Shown in pieces: positions 1 to 12,900 of a stretch of DNA of 64,000 bases (position 1 is the first letter of the stretch; each line of letters starts with the position of its first letter). A program made the position numbers and the translations under genes. The notes beneath the pieces are model-generated. The model saw nothing but the letters and a program-made list of their open reading frames with translations. It did not search any database and had not been told where the DNA came from. This stretch comes from Salminus brasiliensis (Eukaryota > Chordata > Actinopteri > Characiformes > Bryconidae): positions 33,589,269 through 33,653,268 of the forward strand of contig NC_132888.1 of assembly GCF_030463535.1 (NCBI RefSeq), in the 5' to 3' direction.

Positions 1-282
1 TTGATTTGATTTTGATTCCTAGTGTTGAAAAACAGTTTACACCATTAGGAGCTGCTTAAATATAGATGGCTTTTACTCACATTAGTAACATTTACTGTAT
101 GTTATGGATATTTATTAACCAAGGTATTTACTAACGTTTCAGCAAAATATGGCGTTTATTTTTATTACTAAGACATGAACAGGTTCGACACTGTTAAGAC
201 GCTTCATATATATTCTACGATTACAGACTGTAGTTCATATGTATACTTTATTATCCTCCTTTTACCTGTTCTTCAATTATCA
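1..282. other. AT-rich, nothing recognised
   Basis: No coding exon, RNA or repeat could be recognised. Confidence 0.4.
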
Positions 283-405
283 GGACCCTCACAGGACCAC
301 CAAAGAGCAGCTATTTTTTTGGTGGTGGATCATTCTCAGCACTGCAGTGATGGTGGTGGTGGTGTTCACGGCAGCTGGTGGGTGGCAGCCCTCAGACAAA
401 GCTTA
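283..405 (+). repeat. Fragment of an abundant fish repeat
   Basis: Contains gtggatcattctcagcact followed by gcagtgatggtggtggtggt, a signature recalled from a high-copy repeat of ostariophysan fish. Family class is not established. Confidence 0.35.
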
Positions 406-454
406 ACCTAAATATGCAAAAGAAGGGGCAGTACCAAAAGGGTGGTAATACAGA

Positions 455-575
455 TCAGGCACACTATTTGAACAAAAGTATTGGGACACCAACACATTAC
501 ACCTACAGGAGCTTTCTAACTTCCCATTCTAAATCCATAGGCATTAATATGGAGTTGGTCCCCCAATATTCCCAA
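455..575 (-). mobile_element. Tc1-like element, terminal fragment
   Basis: Has aaaagtattgggacaccaac, then a stretch ending in aatatggagttggtccccc, which are the terminus and 3' coding edge of a common fish Tc1-like family. Only about 120 bp remain. Other parts of what looks like the same family lie at 33610-34010 and 47590-47695. Confidence 0.6.
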
Positions 576-1429
576 AATGCTACAAAATGTACAGAGTACA
601 GAGAAGTGGCATATTTGTGCTGTATGGGATCCGTGTGGATTCTGTAAAATTTTAATTCTTTGCAAGGCTGGACATTTTATTGTGGTTAACCCCTGTGAAT
701 TATACTCAATCATACATTATTTACTGACATTAGCTAACAGCTCCTTTATTCTGCTCTTCTTCTTTTTTTAAATAGATCAATCTGAGACACCTTAGTCAAT
801 AAAGGTCACAGATTAGGTATTAGTTTATTGTTAGGAAATACAGGAACATTTAACCGCATAGCAAAAGACGAAATGGCTGAGAAAAAGGCAACAGAGGAAA
901 CAGAGCTATAAATTCCATAATCAACAAGATTATATCTAGAAAATTAGAGACCTTTAATGTTATGAAAAAAATGGTAAATTATTAGTTTTGCCAATAGATT
1001 AAAAGAGGGTCTGTGTGGAATTGAAGTTGAAGAACAGTCTGGATATGTCTGTAGAAATATTAGTCATAATACAAGGTTAATATTAGATGTGGTCCATGGA
1101 TCTTTTCAGAAGTGAGACTTCTTTAGTTTTTTTATTTCTACAAAACTTTTGATACCATTGAGCATGAGTTTATGTTTAGAGTTCTGCAGACAGGTTTGAA
1201 GTTTCAAAGGCAGTCATATGTGTTCAGGAATTCTCTGCTGTTTCTGGATTGAGAATGAATTGGAAAATTGTGATCTCACCAACATATATTAAGCAGATTA
1301 GTAAGATTAGTAAAAAATTATGTAAAAATAATGCAAAAAGTAAGATTAGTAAAAAAAAAAAAAATGTAAAAATAATGCAAAAAACATTTTACAGGTTGGA
1401 CGAGACTTTTAATATGAAACGTGTTTGGT
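576..1429. other. AT-rich, no gene seen
   Basis: Contains a duplicated A-rich motif (taagattagtaaaaaa) near 1300-1365. No ORF looks real. Confidence 0.4.
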
Positions 1430-2260
1430 TATCGCCTGGAGTTGCTGCTTCCGGGTTCACGGGGGTGGTGTTGCTCTTTAGCTGAGTAACTATCATCAGA
1501 TTTTTGTTGTTATATTCAGTCATTTTAACGTATCTAATTTTTGGCTTTGGATCCGGCTTCGAATAAGGTAGTTATGTTTAGTGAACTGTTGGTGCTGTTG
1601 GTGGCTAGCTGGTGTTGGAAAGTTAGCTAGCTAGAATACTTGTTTTAGCTAGCTAGATACGTTCTGATTTTGGTTTATTTATTGGCGTATGTAGCTAGCT
1701 AGCTAACACTGTTAAATATTATTGTGTTTATCGCTCAATCAAAAGCAAATATTTTGCAGGAATAATTCGTCTTTTGTACCTTTCCTAAACGTACCAATAA
1801 CTAACGAGCAATTTCCCCTACGGTCAGTCGAATTAGCAGGGGTTACCACAGAGCAGTTGTTTCTGCGGTGGTTGTGGTTTACATGTCAATGGAAGGTAGT
1901 GCTTGTGCTAGTTGTAAAATGAAAACACCCCAGCATTTTGTGGGTCAAGTTCTGGGTAACCGAGTCAATTGAGGCATCTGCCTTAAAAATAGCGCGTCGT
2001 GATTGTCACAAGACGGAAGACCAGCCGGATGCTCCTGAGACTGATGGCTATGTAGCTAGCTACGTACTGCAGTCCTGAGGGAACAAGAATGACAGGGTTA
2101 GTTCAAAAATCGTTAAAATCGTGCATTACGTTTAAAGTATTGCTAATGCAGAATGGTTCTGTTTTACTTTGTCCAGACACCAGTTATTGCTATTTTGCTG
2201 AGTTGTATGTTAGCTAGCTACATTATAGCTGTAGTCTCTTCTCGTAAACTCGAGTTTACC
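1430..2260 (+). promoter_or_regulatory. Candidate mff promoter and 5' leader region
   Basis: This stretch is less AT-rich than its surroundings, contains CpG, and carries clusters of the palindrome GCTAGC (about 1604-1704, 2048-2062, 2211-2222). It lies about 1 kb upstream of the first coding exon, which begins directly at a splice acceptor and therefore needs an upstream non-coding exon. No TATA box or transcript start can be assigned. This is inference from position and composition. Confidence 0.3.
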
Positions 2261-3082
2261 AGCTGTAAACCCATTCAGATGCTCCGTGAGGCTTGATGTA
2301 CTTAAGCAGCTGTGTTAAATTAGGAACCAGTTAGTGTATGGGAACTGTATGGAAAAAGCATTAAGACTTTAAGGCAGTAAAAATACAGTGCTGCAAAACC
2401 AAAGTGATATTTTGAGGGGAAAAGTAAATAAACACACGTGTGTTGTTGCCATAAAACATTGACGTTTTCCATACAGGGTTGTAACAATTGCAACAGCATG
2501 AGATTTTTACGGTATGATGATAACATCATGAACATAACATAACAATTCTACAGTCAATGGTATTTCACAATTATTCCTCTTGTTGTCGTTGTTGTTGTTG
2601 TTGTTCTTCTTCTATTATCATTACATGTTGACCCATAATGGAATACAAAACAGTAGGATTTTTGAATCTTTAAGGATCTTGAAACTGTTTATTTATGAAA
2701 GCATATGTAAAATGTCTCCCTTTAAAAAATAAATAAGAAAGTTGCATGTGAGTTGGAGCTCTATTAAACAATGTTGTTTCCAGTTAATGATTATTTTCAT
2801 AGTACTAAATTGGTGGGATTCTCTGATTGGTTGCATTTATTTTTATCAATTTCAATATGATATGCTACCCAGCCAATTTCATACCATGGGAAACCTAACA
2901 ACTGTGTACAGCTGCAACCTTACTACTTTATTTTTAAGTAATATACTTAAATGTCCCCAGTATAAATCTGACGAAATAGAAAAGAGTTGTCAGAGATTTG
3001 TGAAAATATAACTGAATAGCTAAAGTAATCTCTGTTTGCATACTGCTTTTAGTGTAATATCTGTCTATTTCTGTCTGTTTAG
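2261..3082 (+). other. Presumed first intron of mff
   Basis: AT-rich, with a GTT/TTC microsatellite at 2580-2615. It ends in a good polypyrimidine tract and AG just before the mff ATG. No other feature is seen. Confidence 0.4.
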
Positions 3083-3296
3083 ATGAACAAAGCGGCTTTC
3101 CCATCTCCTGCAGCTGAGATGGCGGAGATGAACCGGATTCACTATGAGCTTGAGTATACAGAGGGCATCAGCCAACGAATGCGCATCCCAGAAATGCTGA
3201 AGGTGGCTACATTTGCAGGCGAAAACCAAGACACCACCACAACACAAGAAGTGCTACACACTGTAATGCAGGTTCCAGACCGGATTGTTGTTGCAG
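3083..3296 (+). CDS. mff: mff coding exon 1
   Basis: The exon starts at the ATG immediately after a pyrimidine-rich acceptor (tgtttag) and ends at GCAG|GTCAGG in phase 1. It encodes residues 1-71: an AAFPSP segment, the [11 protein letters not shown] Drp1-binding block and the [12 protein letters not shown] end. Confidence 0.93.
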
Positions 3297-4935
3297 GTCA
3301 GGAAAATGGTTATAACAGTCACATTTATGAGTGCATGGACAGTCACTATAATTTACTTGATTAATCAACTTAGGGTTCTCTTTCACAGTAAAGTCATAAG
3401 GTAAAATTTAATCTTTTTAATGCAGTGAAATAAGAGAAACTACATTGTCTTCAGTACTTTGGGTACTGTACTGCAATCTCTCAGAATTGTCACATGTATT
3501 ATGGACATGTCAAGTTTAACTATAAAGACCTTGTGGCAATGGGAAGGTTAAACCCCCTCAGAAACTTTGAGATGAACCAAGATCGTGTTTTCTCAATGAA
3601 TTTCCTTCAGCAGCGATGGCAGGCTGACACTCCTAACAAAAAGAAGAATGTGTTGAGGCAACATATAACTATCCACCACTTAGTTATAAGTGTGTCTGTG
3701 GTTTAAGGTGCTATTTTTTTCTTTACATCCACCCAAACGTCCATACACCTGCTCTTTTTGTGGAGGGAAAACTGTTCTGAAGCTCTGGTGAAGCAGATTC
3801 TTTGAGTGCTTGTGAGGCTGACATATAAGACATTAGCCTAAGAGCTAACCTAAGTGCATCACAAGAACTTGATGTGTACGCTTGACCGAGCTGTTTCTTT
3901 TCCGTATGGAAGTTTTGGTGTTTGTTTCTCCTCCACAAAATGGCAAGTGCTGACGTATGGAGGTTTAGGTGGATGTTTAAAATTTAGCACCTTCAACCAT
4001 AGATGCAGCTCCTCTTCTTTGTACGGCAATGGATATAAATGATATGGTGCCCCATATTGTGTTGTGTTCATGACATTGTTTACGTGAAATTCTCCTTTTT
4101 TTTTTATAATTATTGTGACACCCTCTAACTGAGCATATTATACTACTGATTGTATGTTTATTACCGTTGGGGTTGCCATCTATATCAACGGATCCACTGT
4201 CACATCGGAAGATCTAACACAAAGTAAACAAAGATACCCCACACGTTGTTGTCAAGGAAAATAAGGTGATGCAGTGTGGTAGGTCCTGTGTGTGTAACAG
4301 GCTAACTAGTTTAATCTAGCATATATGTAGCGGAAACATTGCATGACACAAAATCTAATAGAATAACTAATTACCAAACTTTTTACTAAACCCATAGGTT
4401 TTCAGTCTTGACTGAAAGATTGAGACTGTGTGAGTCTTAAACAATGATTGAAAGAATATTTCAAAGCTGACGAGCTTTGTATGAAAAAAAAACTCTTGGG
4501 GGCAGCTTTCATAATTCTAGGAATGCCATCATGTTTTCTAAGTCTGCTCTAAAGAGGTGTGGTGGCTCATAATAGAGGTTGCTCAAGTACACTGGGGCAA
4601 GGCCATTTAGAACTTTATATGTTAACTTTCTTTGCAAAAATATGTATCTTTCAAATTCTCTGGCCCTGCTCTGGAGTAAATGAGGCTTGTTTGGGCTCTT
4701 AGCTGAACAGGGTTACCCGATATATATGATTGTGCATTATTTGTGGGCAGTGGAAACAGATTTTATGATTGCAGATAACAACATCCCATGATAGAATTTA
4801 TAAGTCAAGTCAAGTGGGTTTTATGGTCATTTCAACTACATACAGAGTACACAGTGAAACGAAACAACGTTCCTCCAGGACCATGGTGCAACATAGACAG
4901 TGCATACAAAACACAAGTGCAACACAGTACAAGTG

Positions 4936-4966
<31 letters not shown>

Positions 4967-5119
4967 CACAACACAGTATAAATAATTGAGTCCAGTGAGG
5001 TAGTAAAGTTATTAGTGCAAATGCTTGTGCAAAAACAATGCTTCCCATTTTATCTGGGGTAAATGGAGAGGGAGAGGGAGAGGGAGAGGGAGAGAGGGAG
5101 AGGGAGAGGGAGAGAGGGA

Positions 5120-5164
<45 letters not shown>

Positions 5165-6535
5165 AGAGCGAGAGAGAGAGATGCATGTTCCTGATGGCAG
5201 GAGGGAGAACAGTCTGTGTGAAGGGTGGGTGGAGTCATGCACAATGCTGGTTGCGTTGCGGATGCAGCGGGCAGTGTAAATGTCCATGACGGAGGGGAGA
5301 GAGACTCCGATGATCCTCTCAGCTGTCCTCACAATGCGTTGGAGGGTCTTGCGGTCAGAGGCTGTGCAGGTCCCAAACCAGGCAGTGATGCAGCTGCTTA
5401 GGATGCTCTCTATGGTCCCTCTATAGAAGAGGGTGAGGATGGGTGGAGGGAGACTGGCCTTTCTCAGCTAGGAGAAAGGGATTTCTCCTAGGGATTTAGG
5501 GGGCAATTGCTTTTTTTTATGTCGTTGATATGGGCTTTGAATAAATGAGTATCTGCAACAATTTGGATGACTATTTAAAAACTGCATTGTGTGTTTACTT
5601 GTGTTGTCTTTATCTTTAAATTATAATTAGTAGGCTAATCTGAAACATTTAAATACCAGACAAATATGCAAAAATAGAAGAAACGTGGAAGGGGGCAAAT
5701 ACTTTTGCACTTTTAGAAGCCTTTACAAACACGAAGCAAGACAAACTCAATAATGAACTGCTGAACAGCAACACTTTCCAGGCTACAGTTTACTCCACCG
5801 TTGAAAGTACACTCCACTTTAGGTCTTTTAGGTCGAAGCCTTTTCTTTCTTTCTGTTGTTAGCAGTGCATACTTGTGAAGCTAGCTCCAAATCTAATGTG
5901 TGTATGTGTGAGTCTGTGTAATGGACTTATGAACATATAAAGGAAAATAATTACATTCATACATTCATGCATATATTAATATTTAATATTATTTAAGTAG
6001 CAAGTTGTTTAAAGTTAAATTAATCCTCTCTACTTCTCTATCAGTTTTGTTTTCCAGCATGCCAGTTTTTACATTTCTTTTTAATCAATCTAATGTTTTA
6101 ATCAGACTAAATGCTGGAATCACTAAAAACAAAACAAAAATATTACACTTGCTGAAAATGTTAAGATTATTTTCTGTAATTATTATCTGTTAACAGTAAC
6201 AGAAATTTTCACAGGGGCCCAGTCTTTTCATGCAACTGTATGTGTTAAAACTAGGCTTCTATAATAAATAAATGTATTTTTTCTTTTTGTGTAGGTAATG
6301 AAGAGGATACCCAGTTTTCCAGACCCAGAGATTTGGACCTCATTCAGTCCACTCCGCTGGAGACTTTGTCTCTTCAGACCCCTCCTCGCGTCCTCACCCT
6401 AAGTGAACGGCCCCTTGACTTTCTAGAAGTTGAAAAATCCAGTGTCCAGGCAAATAAAGAGGTAAAGTAGGTCCCACTGATTTTGGGGTGGAGTGTTTCT
6501 GGAGATCATTTTATGTAATGAAGGATAAGGGTTCC

Positions 6536-6571
<36 letters not shown>

Positions 6572-7993
6572 CAGCAGCAGCAGCAGCAGTCTTCTATTAC
6601 TTAAATGCTAAGAAATCCCACCAGTCTAGTCATGTCCAATTATATCTGCTAGCTAGGTCCCCCATTACACATGATGCTACCAAGCTGGAAAGGTGCATAA
6701 AAACTTTACTTAACTCATTTCCGTTTTACTTCCTGTAAACGATGGCGCTTTATCAAGGTGGTCCGGTTTGGGGAGAACAGTTTAGAGGACCTGTGAGGGT
6801 TCAGCATACTTGCTTGCACAAATTACTTAATTTTTTAGGATTTTATCCCCACCCCAAAAGATGTATTTCCATGTATCTGATTGTATCCAGACATGGAAAA
6901 TGTATTTTGTTTACACTTCTGTAATGTAGTCAAGATGCATGCCTGACCACCCGCAAATGTTAAAATGATCCTGTAGTCTGAACTGTAGTCTGGTTCGATG
7001 TGTCCTGCTTTTCATGTGGCCAAGTGAAATCTAATTCTGCAGAGCTCACCAAACGCTCATGTTAATGCCAGGTGTAAAAGCCATTTAAAACGTTACCACC
7101 AGAATGAAGTCTGACTATTAAGTAGCTGCAAAGGTAGACATTCCATGATGACCTCTAGGTTTAGAAACATGAGACATAATCATTTACTACAGGATCATTT
7201 TAACATTTGCAGGTGGTCAGGCATGCATCTTGACTACATTACAGAAGTGTAAACAAAATAAATGGCCACCCAGCCCGACCTGCAGGAAGATTGCCCGCTG
7301 AGGTCCCCTCTACCTGCATCTAACCAGCTGCCACCTACCAGTCCGGCCAGCGGGTCCCCCCCAACCCGCCACCACCCATGGCTCTCCCGCCTGCCGCTGC
7401 TGCCTGTTTGGTGGCCGTGCTGAAACCTAGATGGACTTGTGCCTGTCTGACACTATTAATATCACCACTATCAAATTTCTGTTGTATCTGCTTTGGTAAT
7501 TTTTATCATTAATGTTTAAAATAGTCTGGCCAGAGGAGGATGGGTCCCCCTTGTGAGTCTTGGTTCCTCCCAAGGTTTCTTCCTCCAGCTCTGAGGGAGT
7601 TTTTCCTTGCCACTGTCGCCGTTGGCTTGCTCACGGGGGTCTTTGACCCTTCATGTTATTCCTTCTTTCTTCTCTGTCTCTGTCCTTTATTAAGTACTAA
7701 TTATGTAAAGCTGCTTTGTGACGACAACAGTTGTAAAAAGCGCTATGCAAATAAATTTGACTTGACTTGACTTGACATAATCTGCCTTTAGTAAGATGAT
7801 AAACCAGTTAGTGGCTTAAGTGAAAAAGGGTAAATGTAGGTTCTGTTAACAGACAAATGTTAAAAATGGAAAATATACTGTATGAGCCAAGAAAAATTAA
7901 ACTACAACTGCTATCTTTGACCCAGTTCTAGTTTCGTACTGGTAGAAAGTTTAAAAAAAAAAGTTTTTTTGTTTGAAAGTTGACACCAAAACG

Positions 7994-8047
<54 letters not shown>

Positions 8048-9851
8048 ATCTCTATCTCTCTCTCTTTCATTCACATACATGCATAGGTACACTCCCACAG
8101 CAGGTCACGAAGGGAACGCTCTGTCAGTGAAAACATGGCTGTCCGTCACAGTTACCAGCTTACCAGAAATGATTCTTTGTGAGTAGAACCTATGTGATAC
8201 TTTTTTATTTTTTGTGATTTATGTATTGTTTTATTTGTTTGTTTGTTTTCGTTTGGTCCTTTTTTTTGGTTAATTTGTTGTCAGATTTTTTTTTATTCTA
8301 AAATAAAAGGACCGCTCCAAATTTCCCACCACCCCATAAAACGCACATTGTAGGTTAATCGTCAAACCTAAATGAAAATGGATGTGTGTGGTATTCTGTA
8401 ATGGACAGGCGCTCAGTGGGTATTTCAGCCTTGTGTCAAATGATTCTGGGTAGGCTATGGGCCCCCGCAACTGTAAAGATGATGGATGAATGGCGATGTA
8501 AAAATTGCTTGTTGAAATCAACTGTAGAAAAGAATAGGATGGATGATTTGCTTAACTAAAGTTCGCAGCCAGTGTAATTTTGGGGGCACATATTTTTTTG
8601 AAGAGCAGTCTGTCCATGGTGTTGTATAAATTGGTTGATTAAAGATGGGAATCAATAACAGGTCCCTTAAGTGTTGCATTATCCCAGTTCATTATACCAA
8701 TCATGTTCATCATTAGAGCATGTACAGTGTTGCATTAGAAGCATTACACACGGGCACTAACAATGCTGGCATCTAAAGATCTTCATGTATGACAACAAAG
8801 TCTCTAAGTAAACACACTGTTTCGAGAGAGTGTCCCATGTAGTTCAGTTGGTAGAACATCAGACTTTTAATCTGAGGGTCCGGATTTTTGCAGCGGCAGG
8901 GGTGGCTCAGCTGCCGTTAATGGGGGTTTGATACCTAGGCTCGGCCAGCTGCCACTGTTGGGCCCCTCAGCAAGGCCCTTAACACTATGCTCTGACTACC
9001 CACTGTGCATTATGTGTGTATTTACTGCACAGATAGGAGGGCAGATTCCATCTGTGTCCAACACAAATGATAAGTTAGTCCAGGCTTAGTCCAGGCTTCT
9101 AGTGTACTTAACATACTGTCCAGCTAGAACCAGGAAAAAAAAAACTTTTTTTAATGCTTAAAAAAAGATTTAGTATGACCATAACCATATATTCATTTTA
9201 GCTTATTTTATAATGTGACCATATTTCTGAAGTAGACTAGTAGACTTATTACCTTTTTATTTGGATTTTCCCTGCACTTCTCTGTATACCACAATGTTTT
9301 TAGAGACTGTTTTAATACCATGAAAATCACACATAGTTGCAACCATAATCATGGCGCAGAGGTACATCTATGCAGAAGGATAAATCAGCTTTTGGTGAAG
9401 ACATATGGTGTAGTTGTGAATGGTGCTGGGTTCCTTTTTGTCTGTACATTTATAATGTTTTAGGATTTGTAGTGTTGACATCATGGTTCATTTGTGGCTC
9501 AACTAGGAAATGCCTCTGTGTCTGTCTAAGCTTTGAAATAGATTCTTACTTTCTTACACTAAAGGGAGAAACAGGGACGACTGAGGGGTTTAGATGTTCA
9601 TTTCAAGGCGATCGCAGTTGAGTTTCATCTCTCGTCCGAAGACAGTATCTGGACACCGTTTTTATAGCCCATTGCATCTAAAGCGGGTGTATTATTTTGT
9701 TGTTTATTCAAATGGTCAGCTCTCCTAACCAATTATTGCCTACTGACTTTTAATCTATGGATTTACAAGCCTGATGAGAACAAATACTGTTTCATCTTTT
9801 TCCATTTCCAGAGGTTAAACTTATACACATATACACTTCAACACTTTCATA

Positions 9852-9925
<74 letters not shown>

Positions 9926-12900
9926 ATATTAACAACTGTCACTGTCAGTGAGGGGCTTCTATGGAAATGCTTCATCTGTCCATCTACAGCAAACATGCAT
10001 TTCTTCTTTAGCAATCAAAAAAATAATTGCGGTGCTGCTGTAGGGCACTTGTGACTCACCAGAAAAAACTGTCTCTGTGTTTAATCCATGTCTGTAAAGT
10101 GGTGAATGTTAGTTTTCTACATCAACTTTTTCTCCAATATATGGTAATGCAGTGTGCAATGTTTTATTCAAAGTGAATTTCTTGGCCGTAAAACACAAAT
10201 TAATAGAAAAGGAAAAAAATGCAGTTTTTAGTAAAAAAAAAAACAAAACTTTTTTTTAATGCTTAAAAAAAGATTTAGTATGACCATATATTCATGTCAT
10301 TTTTTTTTTTCTTCCTTTTTATTGTTTCTATTGTGGTCTTTGTGCGCTCCTCTTGTCTTCTCAGCAAACCTTCTCTGAGAGGGATTTCTGCTTTCTATAA
10401 TCTCCAGCATGAAAACAGGTAACTCTTTTTACTTCCTTTTTTTTTTTTAAGGTGTGAAAATGTCACCCAGTCACATTCAGTAGCCTGAAGATTCTCTTCT
10501 AAGGGGCGCTGATGGGACTTGTATAGCTTTTGGTGCTTTGCATCAGTTACCCTGTATGTCCTTGTTTATTTCCTATACTGTTTCTCCTTCTTACACTCAC
10601 CTCTTACACCTTCTTACACTCAGTTATTTTGAAACACATTTTCCTAATATTTGGTACCTTAAAGGAATAGGACAAATGCATGTGGTGGGTAAATTGATTA
10701 TGCTAAATTGCCCCAGGTGTAAGTGAACACGTGTGGTGCCGGAAGTTGTCCAGGGAGGTCTTTCTGCCTTGTATCCCAGTATTCTGGGAAGGCATCCAGT
10801 GGTTTGTGTGTGTGTTCTCAAAAGTTATGCCATATCCACATATTTAATTGAACACAAGCACAGTGTGTTACATTAGCTGCCTCCCATCCACAAAAGCTTT
10901 TTTAATTTCCAACCAATTAAGCTATCTAGCAAGACACTTAGGCCTCATCAACATGTATTTTATTTGTGTGATTTTTATTTTTGTTTGGTTAATTTTTATT
11001 TTTTTTTCCATTTCCCTGTTGCTGTTTCCACTTAAGCATGCATCAGAACTTGGGTTAAAAATATGGCTGGCAGCTGGGTTGTGTGTTTGCAAAGTGGTTT
11101 GGGCATTATCATGCACACTGGCCGTTTGTCGGGGGGTGGTATCCGGAAGTGAGACTCACACTCACCCCCAGATGCTCGGAAAAGGCTCCCTAGACCTTAG
11201 AACTGAATTTACCACACCGGTGGGACACTATGTCCTCCGTGATGCTGAAATTGCGAAGGACATGGTCAACCAGGGCTTGGGCGGTTTGCATTGCTGTAGG
11301 TAGGAACGGGAATAGGAGAAAACGCACGCCCCTAGAAAACCTATCCACAATCGTCATTATCAACGTCTGCCCTCAGGACTGATCGGCAGATTGGTGACGA
11401 AGTCGACAGCGGGTGCTCGTGCACAGGCAAGGGCATGAGCTTTTCGGAAGGGAGTGCTTTGGGGGTCTTACACTAGGCACACACACTACATGAGGCCACC
11501 ATGGCGTAAATATCCGCACGCATGCTCTCCCACTAGTACTTTAGGGATAGGAGGTGATGCGTGCGGATCTCCCCTGGGTGGCCAGACGATGGGGAGGAGT
11601 GTGCCTAGGCAATAAGACGTTTTCGGAGGGGCTTAGGGACATAAGTACGGTTTGGAGGACATGACGCTGGTACAGGGGTCTGGGTTAGGGCTTGGTCGAT
11701 CTCAGCGTCCACGTCCCAGCTAATAGCATGGACTGACATGGTTGAGGGCAGAATGGGCTCTAGTGAGGTGTCTCCACCCATCCCCTCCTGATAGACGTGA
11801 GACAGAGCGTCCACCTTAGTATTTCTTAGTAATGTCGTTAAGGGCCCTATAATCTATAAGGGGCACAGTCCCTCTCCCTTCTTTTGGATAAAGAAGAAAC
11901 TGGAGGCCACCAAGGACTTTGAATGCGTGATCTAACCTTGAGCAAAGGGTTCAGTGATATAGTCCTCCATCACTTGTTCTTCCTCATTGGTGAGGGGGTA
12001 AACCCGTGAATTAGGCAGTGGGGGGATAATCTAGTGGCTTGGGTTTTTCTAAACACGTCCTGGAAATCCTGGTACTCTGGGGGCAATGACGCCAGGGACT
12101 TAGGTTCAGGACTTTCTACAGATGTGGAGGCTATCCTACTGGGGGCAGGACCTGGGCAGTGAGATAAACAATATGAGGACCAAGACACTAACTCCCACAA
12201 GATTATATTTATGTGTATGTATGTGTAACTCACATTGCACTTAATTAAATCTTAGTATCAATACCAACAGTTACAAATGACCACAGTATAATAAACACAG
12301 TGTAGTAATATAGAAATATACTAATTTACACTGTGCTATAAAATTTACTTTGTGTTCTGTCATCTTGTAAAAGTGCTTGTGTGTATTAAGGTTGCCAAAA
12401 TCCTTGCACATATAATGTGCTGCAGTTGTTGTTGGTAGTGGTGGCGACAGGTCTGTGCATGTCCATGTGTGCATTAGGTGTCCATAAAGATGATTATTGC
12501 TTTGGACTAATAGAGGTATTATTACATGTGCAATCATGAAATGTCCCTGATGAGAAGGTGCCTTTGCGACTCTTTTGTGAATCTGTCAATTTTAAAAGTT
12601 ATCATTCTGGCAGTTATAATGAAAGGACTATATAACACATTCAAAATGATTATGCAAATTATATTTTTCTCAGAGTTTTCTAAAAGATTGATGCAAATGA
12701 CAGACAGTACGATTTAAATAAACTGAGTATTAATTTAATTTTATTTATTAAAAAAAAATTACTCTGCAGAGTTTTAAAACATTTTATAGGACTGAAAAGG
12801 CCATATGTAAAATTTGCAACATTAAGAGGTCACATTTACTAAAAAATCAAAAGCTATTTAAATCAAAAACATGTCAAGTTAACATAGGACCCCTTCTTTA

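Noticed and set aside
4836-5332. Long Ser-Leu, Arg-Glu and Pro-rich ORFs on both strands
   Set aside because: They are translations of the GA/CT microsatellite and have no family content.
8832-8886. Functional tRNA-Lys gene
   Set aside because: Lacks the T-arm and the 3' half of the acceptor stem.
10848-11303. 151-codon + strand ORF
   Set aside because: It spans ordinary intron sequence and the antisense of a Gypsy relic; no protein signature.
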